Source: Edaphochlamys debaryana (lineage: Eukaryota; Chlorophyta; Chlorophyceae; Chlamydomonadales). Taken from it: 64,000 nucleotides of DNA. The DNA is taken from the NCBI GenBank assembly GCA_016858145.1, contig JAEHOE010000150.1:124001-188000 (forward strand), given 5' to 3'. Below are positions 1-10,327 of this stretch, in pieces. The translations under genes were made by a program, and so were the position numbers. The notes beneath the pieces were generated by a model. The model searched no databases, had not been told where the DNA came from, and saw only the letters and a list, made by a program, of their open reading frames with translations. Position 1 is the first letter of the stretch. Each line of letters starts with the position of its first letter.

Positions 1-298
1 GGAGGGGCGGGGACGGGCGGGGGGGGGGGGTCATTTGGGTGGGTGAAAATGGGGAGGACTAAGCCGGAGTCGAGTCTTGCGTGCATGAGGCGAGATGTCT
101 CATGGGAGCCCCTCTGCGCTGCCCCGTTGCCAGCTGAGCCCCTCCCCCGAATACATCCCCCTGTCACTATTTGTCATGGGCCATGTTCACCAAGACGCCA
201 GGACCCATGTCATGGGCCTTGATGCTTCCCAATCCAGATCTCCCTTCTCTCCCGTATCCCCATACACAGTCTCCCCTCCCCTCCCACCCACCCAGTTG

Positions 299-3200
299 CG
301 GTGCGCGGTGCCGAAGCCCGGCGGCCGCAGCTCCAGCGCCCCCGCCCCCCGGCGCAGCAGGTAGGCGTTGGCCAGGCCGGGGCCGTGCACACCCACCTGG
401 TTTGGAGGGGGGAGAGGGAGAGGGTGGGGTGTGAGCCTCCACAAGGCTGGAGCTGTGGGCCCAACCCTAGAAGGGCTGGGAAGCCGGACATGCGGGGGGT
501 TACCGGGGGCCGGAGGATGGACTTGACCTCCCCCTCCCGCCCCCACATTCCCCCGCCTCTCCCCCACCGCACGCACTTCACGCCCACACCCACGATCAGG
601 TCTACGCTCCGCGCCATCCCCAGGTCCCGCAGCAGCGCCGCCAGCGCCCCCAGCTCCCGCGCCTCGGCTAGCAGGGGGGAGCCGGGGCCGCCTGATTTTA
701 CAGGGGGGGGGGGGCAGATGGGTTGGGTATGGAGGGGGATTGGGATGGCAGGATTTCGGGGAATAGGGGCAAGGTCGACCACTGCTATGTATGGGAAAAA
801 CTGGGTTGGCGGGGTTCTGGGGGTCTCCGCCGCCCCCCCCCCCCTTCCTTCCCACACAAACCTCACCTTCCGCCTCCTCTGCCGCTGCCTCCGCCTCCAG
901 GTCTTCCTCCCCCTCCCCCTCGCCCTCCCCGACTTGGCCCGGTGCGCCCGCCTCCGTCTCCGCCCGCCCGAATTCGTGAAGGCGGCACTCCACTCGACTG
1001 AAGCGACCCGCGCGGAAGCCCCCTGGGGGGTAAGGAGGGCGGGGGGGGGGCAGAAGTGGATTAGGGATATTGCGGTAGGGCGAGGCGGGCGGTGGTAGGA
1101 GAGGTCAAAGGAGGGAGGGCTGAATGCGCCGTAAGCAAGCGTCGCGGAACACTGCCCTGAGCCCGGAATAACCATGCCCCCAAACCCCTGGAAATCCCCC
1201 CGACCGACGACCAACCGACCCGTACAGCGTACGACACTGTCGTACATACAGAGCCTTCCCGTACTCCAATTTCAGCCATTCCTGCGTCTGTGTGCTTTTT
1301 CCTGCGTGCTCCATCCCAGGACGCACACACCATGCTCGGCTGCCCAAGTTGGCCGGGAGCCATTGATCATGCCATGGACCCCGACCCATCCATTGACCGT
1401 CCATTGACCGTGCATTGACCGTGCATTGACCGTGCATTGACCGTGCTTGACGTATGCTGCGCGGGGCGCAAGCTTGTGGGTGGCAGAAGACTTCGGAAGG
1501 GGTTGATTGGCTCGCCAACATAAGGCCATGCCTGCTACACGCTCAGGGTGTGCTGTCCGATGCCGGAGGGTGCCCTGGGCTGCTGGAACGAAACCCCGAA
1601 CGGCCCCTTTGACGAAACCCACCAGGCCCCCCCGACCGACGACCGACCGAGAACTTTGCCACAGAAGCTCCGTTTCGTATTCTGAAACTGGATTTGGGCT
1701 CCTCTCAGTAAGCGCCATCCAGATGAGGCATGGTGTTATTTCCGGAAGAAACTGCCCCCCCCCCCCTGCGGCCCTTGGCCCGGAATCCCCGCCACCGCCC
1801 ATTCCCGCCACCACGCACTCCACTGGTCACCCCCTGCCCAGCCCCACCCCCTCCAAAGCCCAATTCCCAGCCCGGCCCCCGCGCTCACCCTCGTTGAGGT
1901 TGAGGGCATTGCAGGCATCGACCAGCTCCTGGGGTAGGGGGGGGAAGGGCAGGGGCGGTGGTGGGTGATGAGGATTAAGGGAAGTGGAGCAGGGGGAGGA
2001 ATGAGCGTACGTCGTACGTCGTGCGGCGTACGGCGAGATGTGTCAGGCCTCCACGTCAATCCCCGTGCCGTACAGCGCCCCGCCGCCCTCTCCCATGCGG
2101 TCTCTTGCCGTGCCCCCACCAGGTAGAGCTACCCCGCACAATGTCGCCCCAGTACACACAGACACCCCCGCAGCGGTCACCTTTCCGCATTCCCACTATG
2201 CATTCCCACGCCTCCTCCACCTCCGCCCTCCCCGCACACAGAAGCACGCTCGCACCCGGGCGTTGAGGACTCTACCCCCACCCCCCACCCCCCAGCACAC
2301 ACCGACACATCCGCACCTGGAATCACCGCCCCAAGTATCCCCTATTACGAACACACCTGGGCGTTGAGGACGGTGCGGGTGTGGCCCCTGCGCCGCTCCA
2401 CCACCACCCGCAGCACCTGGGCGAGGTGGGGGAGGGGGGCGAGTGAGGGGCGGGAGCGGGAGGCAGGAGGAAAGGGAGGGGTTATACTCAGAAGCCGGGA
2501 GGGCCAGTCTCCTGCTCAGCAACCAGCCTCGCAGTATTGCGGCACCGCAGCGCCTGAACCAAACCAAGCCCTATAGCCTCAAGCCTACCTGGGAGTTACT
2601 CGTGAGGGGGACCGCCGCCGGGGTCTGCTCTGTAGCGTCCCCCGCTGCCTCCACCTCGCCCGGCCCCTCCTCCTCCTCGTCGTCCCCCAGGAAGGCCCCC
2701 GAGGCCCCGCCGCCGCCCCCGTGGCTGGCGCCTGCGCCGGCCTTTGCAGCGGCAGGTGCACCCGCCTTGCCCCCCGCCCTGCCCCGCCTCCTGCCGCTGA
2801 GCCCTCCGCCGCTGACCTCCGCGCCCCCTCCCGTGCTCCCGTCCCCTCGCCCGCGAGTAAGCGCCCCGCCACCCCACGCAGCCTCCTCCTTGCGCCCTTC
2901 CCCTTGCCCTTCCCCTGCATCTCCTCCTCCTCCTCCTCCTCTCCGTTCTCCCCCTCCTCTCCCTCCGCCTCCTCTCCCTCGGGCAGGAATGTGAAGCCCA
3001 AGGGGTTGGGGTGCAGCGGGGAGGCGGGGTCGGAGGTATCGAGCAGGGGGCCCAGGGCGGCGGCGGACAGGGCCGGCGGCGGCCGGGGCAGGCCGGCGGC
3101 GGCGGAGCGGGCGGCGGCGGCGGCGAGGGCCAGCGCCCGCGAGCCCTGGTCCTGCCAGTACCTTGGGTGAGTGTGCGGAGGGGGCGGGGAGGCGGGGAGG

Positions 3201-6094
3201 GGCACGGGAAGGAGAGGGGTGGAGGAGGGAGAGGGCGAAGGCTGTTTAGGTTGAGGTGCGTGCTGGGCGATCTGGTTCGCGCCCCTAGGTCCTGTCCCTG
3301 GAGCCTTGACGCCTCCCCCCCACACCTCAACCCCACACCTCCCCCCCACACCCCTGCCCCCCCCACCGGGCTATGGCCATCCCCGAGGTCAGCACGTGCT
3401 CCAGCATCACCACGTGCTCGGGCACACACACGAGCATCTGGGGGGGGGGGAGGGGATTGGGGGGGAGGATTTGTCGGGGGAAAGGTAAGGGAGTAGGCAC
3501 GGGGGGCCGGGTGTGGCAGTGGAGGCCGGCGGGTTTGGGTCCCCTGGTCATCGGCCGGGGAGGATGAGGTCCCGGGGTACTGGCCACTACGTACGCCAGC
3601 ATGGAACCGGCCGCTGCCGCCTTGCGCCAACCCCCTGGGGCCACCCCCCCCCCCACACGAACCGCACTCCCGCATTCCCAAGCCCCTCGGGCACCGCTCC
3701 ACCCACCCACCTGCTTGAAGCAGCGCTCGGGGGCGCCCCCCGCCCAGGGGGAGCCGAAGCCGCGGCCCCCCGCTGCGTCCGCTGCCGCCAGGGGCCCGGA
3801 GGGGGGGCGGGGGTCGGCCAGGTCGGCCAGGGTCACCACGCGCCTGGGGGGGGGCAGGGAAGGAGGATGGGAAGGAGAGGAGGAGTGCGGGGTGCGGAGT
3901 GACTGAGTGCGGGGGGAGTTACAGCTGTAACGCGCGACGCTGGTATCGCGGGGCAGTGCAACCGCAAGCCCCGGTTTGGCCCCCACACCGGTTCCCGCGC
4001 AACGTTCTCCACCCTCACCCCCACCCATCCTCCTCCACCCACCCACCCACAAGACCAAGAGGTATGAAGGGGGTAGCACGGCGGGATGAGCCCGAGGGCT
4101 CCCCGAAAAGAGTATCACTTGCGTCCTTCCTCAAACCCCGGCTGACCCCCACCGTTTCCCCCTCCCAACCATCCTCCCCACCACTCCTTCCCCACCACCC
4201 CCTCCCCACCACCCTCTCCCATCCCCATGCCCCCCCCCCACCTGTCGCTGAAGGGCTGCAGGGCGAAGCGCTGGAAGGCCTGCAGCCGCGCACCGAAGCC
4301 CGTGCCCAGCACCAGGGTGGCGTTGCGGTCTATGGTGGGGGAGGGGGGAGAGGGGTTAGGGGTCAAGGGGGGAGGGAGGGTAAGGGGAGAGGGAGAGGGG
4401 TTCGGGGAAAGGGGCGCAAGGAACGTGTCAGGGGATGGGGCGTTGGCGGCGTCTGGGGTTCGGCTGAGTGGGAGTTTAGGGGCGGGGGGGTTAGGGGGGC
4501 CAGGCTCCCGGGCGCGCTCACCTATTCTGAACCAGCGGAAAAAGTCCACCAGCAGGGGGGGAACCCTCGCCAGGAACTCTGAGGGGCGCCGGGGACGAAG
4601 GCGGAGGCGAGCTCAGCGAGCCGGCCCTGCCCCAGGCTTCTCTCCCTCCCGCCCCCCTCCCGTACCCCGTACCCCCTCGCACCCCACTGACCCCAGCTTT
4701 CGCTCCCCTCCCGCCCACAACACCCCGTTCCCTCCCCACCCCTACCCCATTCCCGCCCCCGCCCATTCCCTCTCCTACCCCATTCCCTCCCCACCCATTC
4801 CCCCATTCCCGCACCCCCTGCTCCCGCCCCCACCCTGGTAGCTGTTGGGCCAGGGCGGGTAGAGCAGCAGCGGCAGGGTGCACTCGCTGAAGCGGGGCGA
4901 TGCCAGCTGGGGGCAGCGCTCGAGGGGGGTGGCGGGGCGGACGCTGATGGTGGGGCGGGGCGCGGCGTGCGTGAAGACGTCCAGGGAGTAGGCGGCGGGC
5001 CAGTCGAAGTCTGCGGGGCGGTATGGCGGCAGGGGGGGGGCTGAGAGGGTGCTTGGTATGGGGGGAGTGGGGCCGGAGTTCGGGATCACGGGGCGGCAGG
5101 CAGGAATGGCGGGAAGGGGCGGGCAGGATGGGAAAGGACAGGGGAAGGGGGCGGGATGGTTCGAAGCGGTTGAGAGGGGGGCAGGAGCTGCCGCTTGGGA
5201 GGTCAAGAGACAGTAGTGTTTGTGTTGGTGCAAGGGCCGGCGCCGCTGCATGGCTGAGGCTACGGCAGGGCCCCTTCGGCGCACTTCTCCCGCGCCCCCC
5301 CCCCACCCCGCCCCCCCTGCCCCACCTGCCGGGAAGTGCAGACTGGGCACGGGTATGGAGCGGGGGTTGGTGGGCTGGTAGCGGTACTGGTACAGAACCA
5401 GGGAGGAGGCCCTGTGTGGGGGGGGGGAAGAGGGGGGTGAGGGGGGGTTAAGAGGGTATGGGCCGGTGGCGTGTACCGGCGTGTGAGCTGTAACTGGGAA
5501 TGGCGTGGTGGCGCCACTTGCTGAGGCCCCCAGGCCCAAGCAAGGAGTCGATCACCCACTCGTCCACGCAGACGTACGACAGCGTCGTACAGCCGTACTC
5601 GGCTCCCATCTTGGCGGGCATGTTCAGCTTCGGCGGCGCGCCGTGCAGCCCTGCTTCTTGGCGGGCAGCGGGGCCTCGGTTTTGTCGTACGCCGCCAGCA
5701 GGTCCTCGGTGGCGGTTATGGCGGCCGCAGCTGCCGTACGCGCTGCCTCGTGCGCCTCGTCCGTGTCAGACTCCTCGCCCCGCGCCGCCACCGCCGCTCG
5801 TACGGCTGCCGTACTCCCCGAGGCGATGGCGGCGGCACGGGCCTCCACGGATACGGCGGAGGACGCTGCGCCTGCGGTGGACCCTAGCACGTAGGCGCCC
5901 GCAATGAGGAGGAGGGAGAGGGCGAGGAGGGCGAGGAGGACGAGGAGGGCGCAGGGGAGCCAGGAGGAGCGGTGGGGGCGGGGGGAGGAGGGCTGGAGGG
6001 CGGCCCCCCTGCTGTGTCGCTTCAGCAGGAACGAGCCCGAGGGGCGCGGCAGCTGGAAGCCGGGCTGGGTCGGGTAGGGGCCCGGGGGCGGCAT
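299..6094 (-). CDS. GT61-family glycosyltransferase, type II membrane protein (3' partial)
   Basis: Probable Golgi glycosyltransferase of family GT61 (DUF563). Start ATG at 6094; about 45 residues later comes one hydrophobic segment, giving a short cytosolic tail and a lumenal catalytic part. Exons read from splice sites: 6094-5518, 5411-5326, 5010-4834, 4578-4522, 4329-4242, 3843-3711, 3437-3367, 3161 to about 2600 (end unclear), 2416-2357, 1928-1889, 1022-867, 667-594, 396 to about 299. Family signatures seen: RRRGHTRTVLNAQ, then ELVDACNALNLNE, then DLIVGVHGPGLANAYLL and GALELRPPGFG, which correspond to the GT61 blocks around an invariant VHGAGL. The exon from 3161 carries an acidic E-run and a basic tail, and the one from 1022 is also E-rich; both are low-complexity inserts. 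The first exon needs a one-base frame change near 5641-5651. The last exons lie left of position 299 or outside the window. The acceptor sugar cannot be predicted. Confidence 0.78.
1391..1445. repeat. 11-bp tandem repeat, five units
   Basis: CATTGACCGTG is repeated head to tail five times; the first unit ends in C instead of G. It lies in an intron of the GT61 gene (between the exons ending at 1889 and starting at 1022). Copy number is likely to vary between strains. Confidence 0.9.
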
Positions 6095-7076
6095 GAGAGG
6101 CGGTGGAGGAGGGGTAGGGGGAGAGATGGAGGAAGTTGGGTCGGGGTTGAGGACGAGGTGCCACCGTCTGTCCTGCTGTCGTCGAGCGCGGCACCTCCCC
6201 GATGGGCATCCATCGTAGTGCACCTCGCCGCTTGCTCTAGCATTAGGGTCTGGTAAAACGGTATTCAAGATTTCTCATCTTGCTCGCACTACTGCCGAGG
6301 TCAGGAGTGCGCGACGCCAAGCGCGCTGGGGTCTCGGCGCCGGCATGTGGCGCAGTTAACGTTGTTGTTAGCCCCCAAGCTTGTCTCAACTAATCACCAG
6401 TGCATACTGAAGCTGTGGGCGTCAGGGAAGACACCTCGGCAATGGATTGGAAGAGTGGATCCCACCTTTTGCTTCGACTTCGGGATGCAGCTGCACTGTG
6501 TGCGCCACCTCGCGGCCACAACGGCCCGGCATACCTCCTCCATATCAAGCAACACCATTTCATTGTGCATCCATCCAGTAGTGCACCCGAGAGCCAAACC
6601 CCAGCGTGCATCGTGCTCGCGGCTTTCGACCCAGCGCCCACGTAGCCGGGCCCAGCTTAGACAGGTTCATAGCACACTGGCTGAGCCACCATGTAGCGAT
6701 CAACTTTATCGTTGTCGTCGCGCGGTCAGCCCTGGCTGGGGGCCAAGGGGAGGAGCGACGAACCCCCCGCCATCCCCGCCATCGACTGCCGGGAGAGAGC
6801 ACTGGATTGCAGACAGATGGGGTTAACATCGGAGCGGGAGAGGTGGGTATGGAGGGGAAGAGGAGGGAAGGGTACGGAAGGGGAGGGGAGCCGAGGACAC
6901 GGAACGGACGGAGAGGGGAGGCGACCAGCGACGGTTAGGGACGAAGGGAGGGGACGGGGAGGAGGACAAGGGAGGGGAGGGGAGGGGAGGGGAGGGGAGG
7001 GGGCAAGGGGAGGGGAAGGCGCCTTGTCCTACCGCTGGCAATACCGTCCTCGGGTCTCCACACAGCCCTACACCGC
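6095..7076. other. Intergenic region between the GT61 gene and CTLD copy A
   Basis: Holds the presumed 5' UTR and promoter of the GT61 gene (minus strand) and unique sequence before the duplicated CTLD unit begins. A purine-rich GGGGA microsatellite occupies 6971-7003. Short open frames here lack coding features. I see no gene. Confidence 0.6.
6971..7003. repeat. (GGGGA)n microsatellite
   Basis: About six perfect GGGGA/GGAGG units inside a longer purine-only stretch upstream of CTLD copy A, just outside the duplicated block. Confidence 0.85.
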
Positions 7077-7457
7077 CGGCCGCCAGGCTGACCCGGCAGG
7101 AGCGACACGACCGCAGGCGGCCTTTCTCTGTCCCTTGCAGGGGCCCGAAGGAGCCGGAGCTGGATGACGTCTCAAGTGGTGCCAAGGTCGGGAAGGTGCA
7201 CAGAGCTTCCTCAACGACTCTGGCGTTCGGAACTGGGGCAGCGTGTGTGTGAGTCGCATGTGACATGCCCCCGCAGCCATCGACCCTCACACGAGTGCTC
7301 GCGAGCTGCAGGACCGACCAGCACCAGTGTAGTCCTGATCGTGTCATGTAAACCTAAGTTCACAAGAAAAGCCCGTTGCGGCGATCGCGAGCTCGCAGCT
7401 GCGGCCTGCTGCGCGGCCGGGTCGTGTCGGGTCACGGCCGTGATCGTTGCTTCGCGC

Positions 7458-7465
7458 CATAAAAG
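7458..7465 (+). promoter_or_regulatory. TATA-like element of CTLD copy A
   Basis: CATAAAAG lies 143 bp upstream of the start codon in a conserved promoter block shared by all three copies. Copy B is identical; copy C reads CATCAAAG. Assignment rests on position and resemblance to TATA boxes only. Confidence 0.4.
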
Positions 7466-7600
7466 CCAGCCGCGTTTGCTGCACTCCACCATTCAAAGCC
7501 ACTCCCAGCATAACAACACCAGCCCCTCAGTACCCGGCAAGCCCCTCCAGCCCCAGTTAACCGGAGTCACCTGCCTCCTCGGCGACCCATCCTCGCGAGG

Positions 7601-9784
7601 ATGCGCGCCACAAGAATCCTGGCCCTCGCGGCCCTAGCCGTAGCTTGCTTCGGCTCCACGGCATTTGCAGGTGGGTCAAAGGGAGTGGAGGGCCGGGGAG
7701 CAAGGGGCAAAGCGCTCGGGCGAGGATGGCGCCACCGGGTTCGCGGATGGTCGCGGGTCGTGTCGGTGACTTGACCCGAACACAAGAGTGCTTTCGACTG
7801 CCCTGCCACGTTTCAACTCTACCAAGACTTACCATATGCAGCAAAAGCACTAGCCATCTCGCCGGCCTTCGCTGAACCTCCCCGCCCCTTTCCCCCTCGC
7901 CCCTCCTTCGCCCCCGCCCCCGCCCCGCAGAGAGCGCCACCTACAACGGCACCGACGGCCACGTGTACACGCTCCAGACCGGCCTCATCGGCGACATGCG
8001 CACTTGGGAGGACGCCAAGTCCTTCTGCAACGGAGTGCAGTTCAACGGCCAGCCCTCGCTGCTCAGCCCCTACCGCAACCCGGCCGTGGGTGACTCCGAG
8101 AACGCCGTCGCCACCCTCTGCGCACGCCGCACCTGCTGGATCAACGAGCCCACGCGCCCCGGCAACGACCGCCTTGGCGAGCAGCTGTGCGCCCTCAAGA
8201 CCGCACTCAACGAGGACGTATTCCAGGGCTGCTTCCAGGTCGTCAGCTTCGTCTGCCGCAGCGCCAGCCCCGTCAACGCCGTCTCCACCCCGGCCCCCGC
8301 GCCCAGCGCCCCCACCGCCGCGCCCCCCACCCCCTCTCCCTCGGGCAACGGCACCCAGGTCTCCGACGGCCCCGCCCGCCAGAAGCAGTACGTCGGCCTC
8401 AACGGCCGTGTGTACACGCTGTTCTTCCTGGGCGCCCAGCGCACCTGGGGCGAGGCGGCGGCCTACTGCCAGGCCATCGGCATGGAGCACTCGCCGTACC
8501 GCACCGACCTGTACGGAGCAGGTGAGGGGGGGCGAAGCGAGTACGTATGCTGAAGACCGACCTGTGTTGGGTAGGCTTGTGTATGTATTGCGCCTTGCGA
8601 GGCCCCGCCTCACGCACGTTGCCCCCTCCCTCCCTGGCCCCCTGCCTCCTCAGACTCTGTGTACGCCGTGAACCTGCTGTGCGCCCGCTCCACTCGGACC
8701 ACCTGCTGGCTGGGCGAGGAGCCGTCGGACGACAACACCCTGTGCCCCATGCTCGACCAGCGGGGGGAGAGCCACTTCCAGGACTGCGGGTGAGGGCAAA
8801 CGGCGGAACCGGGCAGGGCGTGGGGCTCCGGCTGTGGGCCATGCAACTCTAGCCCATCTCTTGGAGGCCCCGCATCCGCCCTGTAGCCTCCTGCTGAACC
8901 CATTCTCCTCTACCCCTCCCTTGCAACCCCTCAGGCAGCCCCTTGCCTTCGTGTGCCGCACCCTGCTTGGTGACTCTGAGGGCGCCGAGTCTACCCCCAG
9001 CATCCAGCCCTCCCGCTGGCAGCTCGCCCCCGTGGTGGTGGACTCCGGCCTCGGCTCTGACGGCCGGCGCTACGTGCTGTACTCGGGCCCCGACCGCAAC
9101 CGCCGCACCCACCGCCAGGCGCTCGACTACTGCATGAGCATGGGCCAGGAGATGGCGTCCTACATGCCTGAGCAGGACCCCGCCTCCGCGAATGCCGTGG
9201 AGGCGCTGTGCCGCGGAAACGGCCGCCTGCTCACGTCCTGGGTGTTCAACCCCTCGGTCGACGGCCTGTGCTCCGTCTTCAGCGCCGCCGACTCGCGCGT
9301 CTACCTGCAGGGCTGCAACCAGCTCGTCAGCTGGGTGTGCCGTACCGCCCGCCCCATCGACTACCCCAACCTGGACGGAGACGAGGAGCTGCCGCCTGTG
9401 CCCGCCATCCCCAACCCGCCCGCCACCATTGATTGGACCGGCCCTAACGACGGCATGATCTACACGCTGTACAACGGCGATGCGCCCAACCGCCGCAACT
9501 ACACCGACGCCGCCGCCTTCTGTGCCTCCGTGGGCGCCGAGCTGAGCCCCTTCAACCGCCGCAACCCCGACGGCGACTCGGTGGCGGCGGTGCGTGCCCT
9601 GTGCGGCGGTGCCCGCACCACGTGCTGGGTGCGCGAGCGGCTGGTTGGGTCGGATCAGCAGTTCTGCCCGCTGGTGTCTCAGGAGGTCAAGGCGCTGTGG
9701 CAGGACTGTGACCAGCGCATCAATTTTGTGTGCCGCGTGCGGGCGCCCCCGAGCCACCGCAGGCTCATGTCCATGCGGGGCTAA
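7601..9784 (+). CDS. Secreted protein with four C-type-lectin-like domains, copy A
   Basis: Exons 7601-7670, 7931-8521, 8654-8789 and 8935-9784; all junctions are GT-AG and in phase, giving 548 residues. Residues 1-23 are a classic signal peptide (MRATR, then an Ala/Leu core ending in TAFA), so the product is secreted or cell-surface. Four CTLD-like modules follow at about 33-133, 177-271, 293-395 and 428-535. Each has the pattern YTL/YVL, W-x2-A near a first Cys, a CW or SW motif, and ends F-V-C-R or W-V-C-R. Paired cysteines fit the canonical disulfides. A Pro/Ala/Ser linker (about 134-160) with PAPAP and PTPSPS separates modules 1 and 2 and resembles hydroxyproline-rich algal linkers. The usual EPN/QPD sugar-specificity triplets and WND are not evident, so carbohydrate binding is not assured. 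The function is unknown; a cell-wall or matrix role is inference. Confidence 0.88.
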
Positions 9785-10098
9785 GCAAGGGCGAGCGACT
9801 GAGCCCTTACATGGGACTGCTCATAGGAGGCAGTGCTGATAGCTAGGCTCTCAAGCGGGCCGCCGTTTTGTGACGAATGCCATACTAATATTCATGCGTG
9901 CAAGTGCAAGACCTCTGTTGATAGAGACTGGACAGTTTGGGCTGGCTTGCCGAAGTGGCAAGGAGTCCAACGTCTTGGAGGATTCATTCGTTAGGGGCAG
10001 AGTCTGGCTGGGAGGTGAAGAGAAGTTGAGTACCGTACTTGCAGACGTGACACGAGACGGAGGGCATGCATGGGGCCGGACGGGTGGCGGATGCGCTG

Positions 10099-10103
10099 TG
10101 TAA
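10099..10103 (+). terminator. Polyadenylation signal TGTAA of CTLD copy A
   Basis: First TGTAA on the plus strand after the stop codon, about 315 bp downstream, matching the chlorophyte signal. It lies about 230 bp before the stop codon of the convergent neighbour, so the two 3' UTRs may abut or overlap. Confidence 0.55.
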
Positions 10104-10327
10104 GCATTGTGGAAGCGATAGGCTCCTGACCAGCGGCACCAGCCCCCTCGGCACCCAGGCCCCAGGGTCCAGCACGACGCAACTCCTGCAAGCCAAGCCC
10201 TTTCGCGGCTAACAGCCTGCGGCCTGCAGACCCCAAACCACGCTCCCTCCCACTCCCTTGTCGGCCCCTCGCAAGCATGCCAACAAGAGTCACGGCCGTA
10301 ACCCCAGCTGCCGCCGCGTGCTCACTC

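Noticed and set aside
8849..9757. Long open frame of 302 codons on the minus strand, antisense to CTLD copy A exon 4 (equivalents in B and C).
   Set aside because: It mirrors the sense exon's codon bias in GC-rich DNA, has no introns or domain, and disappears where the exon ends.
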